A DNA stretch of 47,228 nt from a bacterium (GTDB lineage Bacteria > UBA9089 > JASEGY01): positions 1 to 47,228 of the forward strand of contig JBFMHI010000008.1 in the NCBI GenBank assembly GCA_040753085.1. Direction: 5' to 3'. Of the stretch, positions 26,182 to 33,887 are shown in pieces. A program made the translations under genes and the position numbers. Each line of letters begins with the position of its first letter. Positions within the stretch are counted from its first letter, which is position 1. The notes below the pieces were generated by a model. It searched no databases. It was not told where the DNA came from and was given only the letters and a program-made list of their open reading frames with translations.

Positions 26182-27083
26182 TCCCGATCAACCCTTTCCT
26201 GGAGTTCGGCCATAAATTCTTCGCGGTTAGGCGACTTAAAGAGATGGGCGAACCTTGTCTGGAGCTTTAGCCACTCCACTAAAGGTTTCTTTTCTTTAGG
26301 ACGATAATTCACCTTCCATTTTCCATCCTCGACCTCGTAAAGGGGCCAGAAGCAAGTATCGACAGCTAATTGGCCTATTTCCAGGGTCAGCTCCGGTTTA
26401 TATCCCCAGCCGGTGGGACAGGGTGAGAACACATTAATGAAGCTTGGTCCATCAGTGGCTAAGGCCTTTTCAACTTTATTGGTCAGATCCTTCCAATTGC
26501 CGGCTATGGTCTGGGCGACATAAGGGATGCGATGAGCCACCATACAAGCGGTTAGATCCTTACGATGTTGTTGCTTGCCAAGAATTACCTTGCCCGCCGG
26601 GGCAGTGGTGGTATGGGCCCCTTTAGGGGTGGCTGAAGATCGCTGGATGCCGGTATTCATATAGGCCTCATTATCCAGACAGAGATAGAGCATCCGATGT
26701 CCCCGTTCGGCTGCCCCAGAAAGGGACTGAAATCCTATGTCATAAGTCCCGCCATCACCACCCATAGCGATGAATTTCACCTCTTTATCGTATTTACCCT
26801 GTTTCTTCAGAGCCCGGTAGGCTGCCTCGATGCCACTCACGGTGGCGGCTGAGTTCTCAAAGGCGGAATGAATAAAAGGCACCCGCCAGGCCGTGTAAGG
26901 GAAGATAGTAGTAGTTACTTCCAGACACCCGGTGACACAACCGACTACGACCGGCTCTTTAGCCGCCAATAATGTCTGGCGAATGATGATCGGATGGGCG
27001 CATCCCAGACAGGAGCGGTGCCCTCCGCTAAGAAGTTCTCCTTTTTCTTCGGCTCTTGCCGCTAATTCCTTTAACGTGGCCAT
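26154..27083 (-). CDS. porB: Pyruvate (2-oxoacid):ferredoxin oxidoreductase, beta subunit
   Basis: 309 residues. Carries the thiamine diphosphate site (GGDGGTYDIG, then LDNEAYMNTGIQRS) and the cysteines for the proximal 4Fe-4S cluster (SCLGCAHP near residue 26, GCVTGC near 51). With PorA, PorD and PorG it converts pyruvate and CoA to acetyl-CoA, CO2 and reduced ferredoxin in the cytosol. TPKGAHTTTAPAGK is also typical of PorB. The paralogous substrate 2-ketoisovalerate cannot be excluded from sequence alone. Next upstream on the transcript is an inserted coiled-coil nuclease-like gene; downstream, tsaD overlaps it. Confidence 0.92.
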   Translation of the reverse strand: MATLKELAARAEEKGELLSGGHRSCLGCAHPIIIRQTLLAAKEPVVVGCVTGCLEVTTTIFPYTAWRVPFIHSAFENSAATVSGIEAAYRALKKQGKYDKEVKFIAMGGDGGTYDIGFQSLSGAAERGHRMLYLCLDNEAYMNTGIQRSSATPKGAHTTTAPAGKVILGKQQHRKDLTACMVAHRIPYVAQTIAGNWKDLTNKVEKALATDGPSFINVFSPCPTGWGYKPELTLEIGQLAVDTCFWPLYEVEDGKWKVNYRPKEKKPLVEWLKLQTRFAHLFKSPNREEFMAELQERVDRDWEGLLAQG

Positions 27084-27104
27084 TTCTTACCCCTTTCGTT
27101 GGCA

Positions 27105-27893
27105 TTACCTAAAATCATAGGAATAATAAAGGGTAATACCTTTTTTCTTTGCATATTCCTCAACATCAGGCTGTTGTATCATATAGGTTATTAAGAGGGG
27201 AAATACCTCTTTATAATTTAGCCTTTCAATCTTCTTTTTTATAAAATCATCAACATCTTTCTTTGAAAGTTGACTCTTTCCTTCGCCGATTATTGTAATC
27301 TTCTTTCCATTTTTTGTTGCCTCACCAATAATGTTTATTTCAATATATCTTCCATCTTTGCCTTCTACCCATCTTCTTTTTAGCCTATCTTTTATGTTAA
27401 TTCCAAAGTCTCTTTTAAGTAGTCCTGGCAGGGCAACAAATGCTTCATCCTCAAGCCTAAAGCCAACTGTATGGGAAAGATTACCTACATACTCTCTAAG
27501 ATTTTCATGAGATTTTGTAAGAGCTCTTACATCTTCCGAGAGGGCTTTTACTTCTTCGCTGAGGGCTTTTAATCCGGCCTCTGTTTTTTTCTGGGCTTTG
27601 CTGAGGGACTTTACTTCCTCGCTGAGGGCCTTTAATCCCTCCTCTGTTTTTTTCTGGGCTTTGCTGAGGGCTTTTACCTCTTCCGAGAGGGCTTTTAATC
27701 CCTCCTCTGTTCTTTTCTGTGCTTCAGCAAGCTCCTTTACAATACCCTTAAGTTCAGAGAAGTCATCCTTTTTAACAAATGTCTCAGAGAAGATGGTATA
27801 AACAGACCTCCTGAATTGTTCATCCCTTTTTAGCAATATTGGAAGGACTTCAAGGATATGCTTTTCTTCCTTTTTTATCAATGAAATAGCCAT
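27105..27893 (-). CDS. Coiled-coil protein with PD-(D/E)XK-like domain (DUF3782 type), paralogue 2
   Basis: 262 residues. Same N-terminus as the gene at 22611 (MAISLIKKEEKHI...[19 protein letters not shown]). The coiled coil here is built of 21-residue units (ALSEEVKALSKAQKKTEEGL) repeated about three times. The C-terminal domain has YIEINIIGE, then IIGEGKSQLSKKDVDDF: the E-x-K of paralogue 1 is G-E-G-K here, so catalysis is uncertain. It lies between porA and porB, interrupting the por operon in the same direction. A consensus promoter ends 7 bases before its ATG and there is no RBS, so it may give a leaderless mRNA. AT-rich composition and lack of a por-related role point to insertion. Confidence 0.75.
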   Translation of the reverse strand: MAISLIKKEEKHILEVLPILLKRDEQFRRSVYTIFSETFVKKDDFSELKGIVKELAEAQKRTEEGLKALSEEVKALSKAQKKTEEGLKALSEEVKSLSKAQKKTEAGLKALSEEVKALSEDVRALTKSHENLREYVGNLSHTVGFRLEDEAFVALPGLLKRDFGINIKDRLKRRWVEGKDGRYIEINIIGEATKNGKKITIIGEGKSQLSKKDVDDFIKKKIERLNYKEVFPLLITYMIQQPDVEEYAKKKGITLYYSYDFR

Positions 27894-27899
27894 CGTTTT

Positions 27900-27928
27900 A
27901 TTTTATCCTACAAATCTTATATTGTCAA
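27900..27928 (-). promoter_or_regulatory. Strong sigma-70 promoter inside the por operon, leaderless layout
   Basis: On the minus strand: TTGACA (27928-27923), 17 bases, TAAAAT (27905-27900). The A of the ATG is at 27893, 7 bases past the -10, which is where transcription would begin. No Shine-Dalgarno sequence fits between. It would also drive porB and tsaD. The rest of 27929-28100 shows nothing I can name. Confidence 0.7.
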
Positions 27929-28100
27929 GCAAAATTTTCTGAAACTTGACTGCGCATTATCCACCGGATAACTACCCTCCTCTTTTACAAAATTACCACC
28001 AATGGATAGGCTTCTGTATTGGTTAAACTTGACCACCACCCCTGGTTCAATGCTTTAATGTTGAGGGGTAGATGATCCCCCTGACAGGTGTTCTGTCATC

Positions 28101-29279
28101 TTATTCTCTAACCCCCAGGTAGTTGACCATCCGCTCGGTCTTCCCGGTTTCAGCAATTCTTTCCAGATCAGTAAAGACGCTCTGGATTTGAGCCAGGTCA
28201 ATGTTTCTCCCACCCAGTCCGTAGACATAGTTAACTATCCTGGGCCGCCTATCGAGGTCATACAGGGTCGATCGGACTTCGTTGAAGACCGGGCCACCCA
28301 TGCCGGCCAGGCCGTCAGAGCGGTCAAGGACAGCCAGCGCTTTCACCGAAGAGAGGGCCTTGATAATCTCTTCAAAAGGGAAGGGCCTAAATACCCGCAG
28401 CTTAAGCAGGCCTACCGGGTGGCCTTTCTCTCTCAGTTCATCGATGACTACCTTAGCTGTCCCGGCCGTAGAGCCTAAGACAAGAATAGCCACCTCCGCA
28501 TCAGAAAGGCGATATTCTTCTATGGCGGCGTATTTTCTGCCAAACCTTTCTCCAAACTGATGCTGAACCTGAGAGATAATGCCTTTGGCTTCGACCATAG
28601 CCTCTATCTGGGCCCGCTTGTGTTCAAAGTAGTAATCAGTAAAATCTATGGCCCCTATGGTAAAAGGATGGTCCACCTCTAAGAGCGAGTAAGCAGGTTT
28701 GTATTCGCCGATAAAATCAGTTACTTCCTCATCGGGGATCATCTCCATTGACTCCATCCCATGGCTGATGATAAAGCCATCAGTAGTCACCATGGCGGGC
28801 AGTTTGGCCTCCTCAGCCATAACTACTGCCTGAATGATATTATCATAAGCCTCCTGGACATTCTCGGAAAATATCTGAATCCAGCCGGCATCCCTGGCCC
28901 CCATAGTATCTGAGTGATCACAGTGGATATTGATCGGAGACGACAATGTCCGGTTTACTTCAGCCAGAATAATAGGCAGCCTTAGTCCGGCGGCGATGTA
29001 AAGCATCTCCCACATCAGGGCCAGTCCCTGAGAGGCCGTCGAGGTCATCACCCTGGCCCCGGCCGCCGCCGCTCCAATACAGGCGCTCAGGGCCGAATGC
29101 TCACTTTCGGTGGCCACAAATTCAGTCTTGACTACACCATCAGCCACAAACTGGGCAAATATCTGAACGATCTCTGTGGCCGGAGTAATCGGATAGGCCG
29201 CCACCACATCTGGCCTAATCTGCCTCATCGCCTCAGCCATCGCCTCATTTCCTGTTTTAGCCACAAACTTCTTTCCCAT
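28101..29279 (-). CDS. porA: Pyruvate (2-oxoacid):ferredoxin oxidoreductase, alpha subunit
   Basis: 392 residues, normal for the four-subunit enzyme. Starts with KTGNEAMAEAMRQI and the substrate-side motif YPITPATEIVQ; ESEHSALSA and TASQGLALMWE follow, all standard for the PorA pyrimidine-binding half. LGRRNIDLAQ-like GLGGRNIDL near the C-terminus is also typical. Forms the catalytic core with PorB. RBS AAAGGAGTGAAGT directly before the ATG. It starts 15 bases after the DUF1640-type gene. On the downstream side, 207 bases and an inserted gene separate it from porB, whereas porA and porB are normally adjacent. Confidence 0.93.
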   Translation of the reverse strand: MGKKFVAKTGNEAMAEAMRQIRPDVVAAYPITPATEIVQIFAQFVADGVVKTEFVATESEHSALSACIGAAAAGARVMTSTASQGLALMWEMLYIAAGLRLPIILAEVNRTLSSPINIHCDHSDTMGARDAGWIQIFSENVQEAYDNIIQAVVMAEEAKLPAMVTTDGFIISHGMESMEMIPDEEVTDFIGEYKPAYSLLEVDHPFTIGAIDFTDYYFEHKRAQIEAMVEAKGIISQVQHQFGERFGRKYAAIEEYRLSDAEVAILVLGSTAGTAKVVIDELREKGHPVGLLKLRVFRPFPFEEIIKALSSVKALAVLDRSDGLAGMGGPVFNEVRSTLYDLDRRPRIVNYVYGLGGRNIDLAQIQSVFTDLERIAETGKTERMVNYLGVRE

Positions 29280-29294
29280 ACTTCACTCCTTTCT

Positions 29295-29639
29295 TTACTT
29301 GGGAAGTATCCCCAGAGGTTGCCCTAATAGGTCTAAGATTTTGGGGTTAGTAAAGATAATCAACCCTGCTATACCATACAGATAGAACTGCATCTGCGAT
29401 TTGAAGGCAAGAAATTCTTTCTCCAGCCTGATGGCATCTTTTTTTACCTCAGCAATCTCTCTATGCAGCTCTTCTCTTACCTCAGTGATGTCTTCCTTAG
29501 TAGCCACCCCTTTGGAGATCTCTTCCCGCACCAGATGCACACTTTGCTCCTCAATGAAATGGAGCAAAGACTTAGACTCTTGTTCGCCAATTCTCGGTTT
29601 CAACAGATCGTAAACATCGACGGCGTTGGCTGTTAACAT
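29295..29639 (-). CDS. DUF1640-type coiled-coil protein with C-terminal membrane segment
   Basis: 114 residues from the ATG at 29639, which has a GAGGAGG RBS 5 bases upstream; an in-frame start at 29729 would add 30 residues translated from the ATCGAG repeat. Pattern: MLTANAVDVYDLLK, LHFIEEQ, EISKGVATKEDI, a Glu/Lys coiled coil of about 40 residues, then one hydrophobic segment (FYLYGIAGLIIFTN). This matches the DUF1640/CCDC90-like small proteins common in anaerobic candidate phyla; no function is established for the bacterial ones. It splits the por genes between porD and porA and has the heptamer repeat immediately upstream, so it is likely a cassette insertion rather than a por component. 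Confidence 0.7.
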   Translation of the reverse strand: MLTANAVDVYDLLKPRIGEQESKSLLHFIEEQSVHLVREEISKGVATKEDITEVREELHREIAEVKKDAIRLEKEFLAFKSQMQFYLYGIAGLIIFTNPKILDLLGQPLGILPK

Positions 29640-29663
29640 GCTGGCCTCCTCTCTTCTGTATTC

Positions 29664-29766
29664 GGATGCTCGATGCTCGATGCTGGCAAAGGATCGAGGA
29701 TCGAGCATCGAGCATCGAGAATCGAGCATCGAGCGTCGAGGATCGAGGATCGAGTATCCAGAATCG
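29664..29766. repeat. ATCGAG heptamer palindromic element
   Basis: Starts GGATGCTCGATGCTCGATG, centre GCTGGCAAAGGATC, then consecutive 7-base units ATCGAGG/ATCGAGC/ATCGAGA up to TATCCAGAATCG. Its right flank GTTTGGTTGC...CCAGACTATG is shared with the copy before 40200. It separates porD from the DUF1640-type gene and ends 24 bases from that gene's ATG. Confidence 0.85.
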
Positions 29767-29794
29767 TTTGGTTGCGGCCTTGCCAGACTATGCT

Positions 29795-30097
29795 CTAAGA
29801 GGCTTCAGCCTCGTCGATCATACTAATAGCGCCTATTTTGGGCGGGCAGATTCGAGCGCAAATACCGCAGCCCTTACAATAACCGTAATCAATCCCAATC
29901 ATCTTCTTATCCTTAATCAGGATAGAAGAATCCGGACAGTAGACCCAACAGAAGAGACAATCTTTGCATTTCTCTTTATCCCAGACCGGTCTCCGACTTC
30001 GCCAGTCACCGGTCTTATACTCTTCAGCCGTTCCTCCCTCCGGGATAAGACCGGCCATAGGCAACTCTCTCCAGGTAGCCTCGTGTTTGATCTTCAT
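29795..30097 (-). CDS. porD: Pyruvate:ferredoxin oxidoreductase, delta subunit (2x 4Fe-4S)
   Basis: 100 residues. Two 4Fe-4S motifs, CKDCLFCWVYCP and CKGCGICARICPP, in the usual PorD frame (TGDWRSRRPVWDKEKCKDC). Carries electrons from the PorB cluster to ferredoxin. Its start follows the porG stop directly (TAA-ATG), with the GAAAGGAGACC RBS inside the porG end, so translation is coupled. The stop is followed by the heptamer repeat and the DUF1640-type gene. Confidence 0.93.
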   Translation of the reverse strand: MKIKHEATWRELPMAGLIPEGGTAEEYKTGDWRSRRPVWDKEKCKDCLFCWVYCPDSSILIKDKKMIGIDYGYCKGCGICARICPPKIGAISMIDEAEAS

Positions 30098-30694
30098 TTA
30101 GGTCTCCTTTCTTAATTCTTCTCCTTTAACTTCCTGGTAGGCCCGTTCGATAGCCCTGAGGTTTCCTTCAATAATTTCAGGCCGGGAGGCAAATTTCTTA
30201 GAAAGCTTGGCCCTAGTATCGTTGATCATCCTGTCAAAGTTCAATAAACCGCTCGCTTTAACGACCGCCCCTAACATAGGGGTATTGGGTATATCCCGGC
30301 CAATGGATTCCAGCGCAATAGAAGAGGCATCAACCGTGAATATCCTTTTTCCTGAAAGACCGATTTTTTTTCTCATCGCCTCTGGTGAAAGTGGGGTATT
30401 AACCAGCAGGATCCCATTTTCAGGCAACCCCTTAGTTATATCTACCGTATCAATTAAACTGGGGTCAAGAACAATAACGACGACCGGTGAAGTAACATTG
30501 CAATGGAGAGTGATGGGCTTATCACTCAGCCGATTGAAGGACTGCACCGGAGCACCCATTCGTTCCGGTCCGTATTCAGGGAATGCCTGGACAAATTTCC
30601 CCTCCCCCATAGCCGCATCGGCAAAAAGTAGGGCGGCTGTCTTGGCCCCCTGGCCACCGCGTCCATGCCAACGAATCTCGGTTAAATCTTGCAT
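30098..30694 (-). CDS. porG: Pyruvate:ferredoxin oxidoreductase, gamma subunit
   Basis: 198 residues. Hallmark EIRWHGRGGQGAKTAA at the start, FPEYGPERMGAPV and FNRLSDKPI in the middle. PorG is the CoA-binding domain of the four-subunit enzyme. RBS AAAGGAGG lies about 5 bases before the ATG. The gap to ispA (61 bases) contains a GTCAGAAGTCAGG / TTCTGCCTTCTG palindromic repeat. First por gene of the operon. Confidence 0.93.
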   Translation of the reverse strand: MQDLTEIRWHGRGGQGAKTAALLFADAAMGEGKFVQAFPEYGPERMGAPVQSFNRLSDKPITLHCNVTSPVVVIVLDPSLIDTVDITKGLPENGILLVNTPLSPEAMRKKIGLSGKRIFTVDASSIALESIGRDIPNTPMLGAVVKASGLLNFDRMINDTRAKLSKKFASRPEIIEGNLRAIERAYQEVKGEELRKET

Positions 30695-30702
30695 CTTTGC
30701 CT

Positions 30703-30750
30703 CCTTTTTTATCAGAGGTCAGAAGTCAGGTAGTATCTGTCTTCTGCCTT
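30703..30750. repeat. CAGAAG-type palindromic repeat
   Basis: GGTCAGAAGTCAGG on the left and CTGTCTTCTGCCTTCTG on the right form an imperfect inverted repeat with about 7-8 base internal period, between ispA and porG. Confidence 0.5.
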
Positions 30751-30755
30751 CTGGG

Positions 30756-31646
30756 TTAATAGCTTCTCTCACTTATAAATCGAGCCATCTCTCTTAATGG
30801 ATCCGCCTTTGAATCAAATCCCTTCAAGAAAGAAACGGCCTCTTCCACCAGGTTTCTGGCCCGCTCCCTGGATTCACTAAGGCCGTAAACAGAGGGGTAA
30901 GTCAGTTTTTTAGCGGCCAAATCACTCCCTTTGGGCTTACCCATCTTAGCTTCATCTCCATCCAGATCAAGGATGTCGTCAACAATTTGAAAGGCAAGGC
31001 CGATACGTTCACCATACTGGGTTAAAGAATTCAGCTCATCTTCGCTGCTTTCAGCCAGGATAGCCCCGCTCCTTAGAGAAGCACAGATAAGACTTCCGGT
31101 TTTATGGGTATGGATATATTGTAACGTCGGGGGATCTGGATCCTTGCCGGCACATTCCAAATCAACTACCTGCCCACCAATCATACCAAAGGTGCCGGCA
31201 CTGGAGCCTACTTCGTTTATAACCTGCAATACCGATTCTGATCTTATCCCTGGTTCCTCAGCGTTTTTAGCGATAAGCCAAAAGGCCAGAGTTAAGAGGG
31301 CATCACCCGCCAGGATAGCGATGGCTTCCCCAAATTTTTTATGGGAACTTGGTTCCCCCCGTCTATAGTCGTCATTATCCAGGGCCGGCAGATCATCGTG
31401 TATCAGTGAATAAGTATGGATAAGTTCGATAGCGCAGGCCGCCGGTAAGACCCTTTCACCCTCTTTACCTACTGCTTCAGCCGCGGCTATAACCAATATG
31501 GATCTGAGTCTTTTACCCCCACTCAAGACGCTGTAGCGCATAGCCTCATGAATAAGAGGCGGATATTCACCTTCGCCCGGCAGATATCGCTCCAAAGCCA
31601 ACTCTATTAGTCTTCTCTTCTCTGAGAAGTAGTCTCCATATTTCAT
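30756..31646 (-). CDS. ispA: Polyprenyl (farnesyl/geranylgeranyl) diphosphate synthase
   Basis: 296 residues. First Asp-rich motif HDDLPALDNDD, second Asp-rich motif FQIVDDILDLDGD, and the isopentenyl diphosphate-binding GGKRLRS: a class of trans-prenyl synthases making C15-C20 chains for quinones, undecaprenyl lipids or carotenoids. Length and motifs match IspA/GGPP synthase. The exact chain length cannot be fixed by reading. It heads the transcription unit, with a promoter 8 bases before the ATG (31655-31683). Linkage of an isoprenoid gene with por genes is not a standard pathway link. Confidence 0.9.
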   Translation of the reverse strand: MKYGDYFSEKRRLIELALERYLPGEGEYPPLIHEAMRYSVLSGGKRLRSILVIAAAEAVGKEGERVLPAACAIELIHTYSLIHDDLPALDNDDYRRGEPSSHKKFGEAIAILAGDALLTLAFWLIAKNAEEPGIRSESVLQVINEVGSSAGTFGMIGGQVVDLECAGKDPDPPTLQYIHTHKTGSLICASLRSGAILAESSEDELNSLTQYGERIGLAFQIVDDILDLDGDEAKMGKPKGSDLAAKKLTYPSVYGLSESRERARNLVEEAVSFLKGFDSKADPLREMARFISERSY

Positions 31647-31654
31647 AGATATAT

Positions 31655-31683
31655 AGTGTAACAGCTACCACATCTTTTGTCAA
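31655..31683 (-). promoter_or_regulatory. Sigma-70 promoter of the ispA-por-tsaD unit
   Basis: On the minus strand TTGACA (31683-31678), 17 bases, TACACT (31660-31655). The -10 ends 8 bases before the ATG, so this transcript too would have almost no leader. Confidence 0.65.
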
Positions 31684-31718
31684 GAATTTTCGTTGTTGTT
31701 ACGGAAATATCATTTATG

Positions 31719-31878
31719 GTAACCGTTCACCTCACCACGGAGACACAGAGACACTGAGAAAAATCTAAAGGATAAGTCTCTTAATTCCGTCCTTCAAAAC
31801 AGGCTTAATGCATTTATATTCAAGGGGAAGAGGTCTTTGTCGTCTCCGTGTCTCTGTGTCTCTGTGGTAAACGATTAC
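31719..31878. repeat. GTAACCGTTCA-bounded palindromic repeat, 160 bp
   Basis: Left end GTAACCGTTCACCTCACC with CGGAGACACAGAGACAC; right end GTCTCCGTGTCTCTGTGTCT and TAAACGATTAC (31868-31878). The arms are near complements and the middle (about 31765-31840) is unrelated AT-rich sequence. Ends 11 bases before the likely start of the zinc-ribbon gene at 31890. Confidence 0.8.
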
Positions 31879-31889
31879 AAAATTACCTC

Positions 31890-32237
31890 TTGGGAAAAGA
31901 AGTAGGAAGACAGAAGAGGTGTCTCTATTGTGGTAGATACTTCAGGCCTGATTATCGTGTAGGAAAGAGGCGGAAGGCATGTAAGAACAAAGCCTGTCAA
32001 GCCAGACGTAAGAAGGAGAGCCAGAAGAGATGGCTAAAGACAAACCCTGGATATTTCGAAGGGCGGTATGAGTATGTAAAGGAGTGGCGTAAGGCACATC
32101 CTGATTATCAGCGAAGGTGGAGGGCACAACGGAGGGCAAAAAGGTGTGAGATACAAGACGAGATAACCCCTTCAAAGCCAGTAATTGCAATACGTCTGGT
32201 GATACCGGCCAAACTTTTAAAAAAAGCAACTCGCTAA
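31890..32237 (+). CDS. Small zinc-ribbon, Arg/Lys-rich conserved protein
   Basis: About 115 residues from TTG 31890; a GTG at 31848 is in frame but its codons lie in the repeat. A Zn-ribbon (RCLYCGRYF, then KACKNKACQ, i.e. CxxC...CxxxxC) leads to a basic helical stretch with KRWLKTNPGYFEGRYEYVKEWR and a RRWRAQRRAKRCEIQDEI segment, ending in LVIPAKLLK. From memory, similar small proteins lie next to transposase or recombinase genes in Deltaproteobacteria and candidate phyla. I cannot confirm that here and no transposase is adjacent. Probably a remnant of a mobile element. Convergent with the NIL-ferredoxin gene. Confidence 0.55.
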   Translation: MGKEVGRQKRCLYCGRYFRPDYRVGKRRKACKNKACQARRKKESQKRWLKTNPGYFEGRYEYVKEWRKAHPDYQRRWRAQRRAKRCEIQDEITPSKPVIAIRLVIPAKLLKKATR

Positions 32238-32274
32238 TATTGACCGTGAACCGTGGACCACTGACGGCTCTCTA

Positions 32275-32682
32275 CTAAAAGGTGCTTTCTATTACCCGAT
32301 AAGGGCAGGCTGGGATACAGTGTTCGCAGAGGAGGCATTTGTCACGATCAAAGACTACTTCCCACGTAGTCCGATTCAAGAAGAGTGCCCCGGAAGGGCA
32401 GACAGCCGTACATGCCCCGCAATGGGTGCAATCCTCTTCTCTCAACTTAATATCCTGGGCCATAGATTCGACTTCTACGCCGCTCTCTTTAAGGTATTTT
32501 AATCCTTGATTTATTTCTTCCTTAGAGCCGGTGAGTTCCATCACTAACCGGCCAACTTCTTTAGGCATAACCTGAGCCCGGAGGATATTCATTACCAGAT
32601 CGTAATCCTTAGAAAGCCGATAAATAATCGGCCGCTCTACCTGATCTTTGGGGAAGGTCAAAACAATTCGTCTTTTAGCCAT
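32275..32682 (-). CDS. NIL-domain ferredoxin (homocysteine biosynthesis partner)
   Basis: 135 residues. The N-terminal NIL domain (about 1-75; FPKDQVERPIIYRLSKDYD, MELTGSKEEINQGLKYL) is followed by two 4Fe-4S motifs, CTHCGACTAVCP and CLLCEHCIPACP. This is the two-domain protein paired with the COG1900 protein in methanogens, where the pair makes homocysteine from aspartate semialdehyde and a sulfide source. It starts 2 bases after the partner gene's stop, so they are co-translated. The ferredoxin part presumably delivers electrons for the reductive step. Confidence 0.88.
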   Translation of the reverse strand: MAKRRIVLTFPKDQVERPIIYRLSKDYDLVMNILRAQVMPKEVGRLVMELTGSKEEINQGLKYLKESGVEVESMAQDIKLREEDCTHCGACTAVCPSGALFLNRTTWEVVFDRDKCLLCEHCIPACPYRVIESTF

Positions 32683-32684
32683 TT

Positions 32685-33842
32685 TTACTCCTCCTTAACC
32701 TCAAGAGGCTTAAAGGTTGTCTCCAAAGGGAGCCTCCTGACCGGTTCAGTCAGCAGGAATTTTCCGGAGGCAATCCATTCCTTCAATGTTTGGGCTATTT
32801 CTCTTGCCTTGCGATAGCTGGATAGGGGGGCGGCGGGTACTTTTTTCCCCTCGATCTCGATTTGTCCACTTTTAAGCTGGGCATAGCTAAACCGGCCAAT
32901 GGCCGGTCTACTGCGGCTGGGAACACTGTAATCAAGCACAGAGGTGTAGATATCGGCATCAGCCACAGAGACATAGAAGGCCATTTCTTCGTCTAAAACA
33001 GGGATGGGTATCCCTATCCCCACGGCCAGGCTGACTCCATACCGGGTAAAGGTTGCCCCGCGCAGGTAATTACGGTTCATCCCCTTAATATCCCCTATCA
33101 AGGCCAGGGTTCCGGCCGGACCAAGGGGGATACCATTATCCGCCCTTTCCCGAATCGGATTGTGTTGGGTTCCTTCCCAGGCTACATATCCTTCTCCTCC
33201 ACCCAGGAAAATCCGGGTGCCCACGCCAATGGTTCGGTAGCAAGGGTCGTTAAGAAGCGGACTCAGTTGACCGGCGCTGCAGTAAGTTACATTGCCAAAG
33301 CGGGGGAGAAGGATACCCATATAGGTATGAAGTATCTTGTCTGATGAATTAGTGGCGGCCGCATAGTTTTGGTAGGCATTTCTGGGATTGAAGAGAACCG
33401 CCTGATTGATCGAGTTCAGGTCGATAAAGGTCGTAATCTCTTTCCTGGGATAGCAGTCAGTAGCGTATGCCGTAGCGTGAAGTTTAATTCGCTTGCCGGC
33501 CACCAAATCCTCAATAAGGTGGCCTCCACCATAATCAAATCCCCTAACCGTGCTTATCTCACTCGCCCCGACATAAGCATCCACCGCCGCCAGACCGGCA
33601 TAGGCCGGGACATCATTAAGCCAGACCTTACTCATCTTGATAGGCGGTTCAGAGTGACCGAAGTTCAGTATCAGGCCAGAGGAACACATCGGGGCAAAGG
33701 TGCCGGTCGTAACTACATCTACCTTTTTAGCCACTTCGTCTGTTCCCTTCTCTTTGGCCAGATCAATAACCTCCTCAGCCGTGAGCACCACGGCCTCACC
33801 CTTCTTAATTCGCTGGTTAATCTCTTGGTAGGTCTTACTCAT
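32685..33842 (-). CDS. Homocysteine biosynthesis protein (COG1900/DUF39 family)
   Basis: 385 residues. TTGTFAPMCSSGLILNFGH contains Cys53, and ATAYATDCYPRKE contains Cys130. These match the two cysteines reported as essential, persulfide-carrying residues in the Methanosarcina homologue. The family enables homocysteine synthesis from aspartate semialdehyde with sulfur from sulfide, bypassing homoserine activation. GDIKGMNRNYLRGA and GGGEGYVAWEGTQHNP are further family words. A GGGAGGGAGAA RBS directly precedes the ATG. It lies 45 bases after the M48 protease gene and 2 bases before the NIL-ferredoxin gene. It suggests methionine synthesis linked to sulfide in an anaerobe. Confidence 0.88.
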   Translation of the reverse strand: MSKTYQEINQRIKKGEAVVLTAEEVIDLAKEKGTDEVAKKVDVVTTGTFAPMCSSGLILNFGHSEPPIKMSKVWLNDVPAYAGLAAVDAYVGASEISTVRGFDYGGGHLIEDLVAGKRIKLHATAYATDCYPRKEITTFIDLNSINQAVLFNPRNAYQNYAAATNSSDKILHTYMGILLPRFGNVTYCSAGQLSPLLNDPCYRTIGVGTRIFLGGGEGYVAWEGTQHNPIRERADNGIPLGPAGTLALIGDIKGMNRNYLRGATFTRYGVSLAVGIGIPIPVLDEEMAFYVSVADADIYTSVLDYSVPSRSRPAIGRFSYAQLKSGQIEIEGKKVPAAPLSSYRKAREIAQTLKEWIASGKFLLTEPVRRLPLETTFKPLEVKEE

Positions 33843-33887
33843 TTCTCCCTCCCTATCGAATGGCGGATTTGATAGTTAGGCAAAAAG

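Noticed and set aside
29626-30115. Plus-strand ORFs reading SSIEHRASSIE-type sequence into porD
   Set aside because: They translate the heptamer repeat and the antisense of porD.
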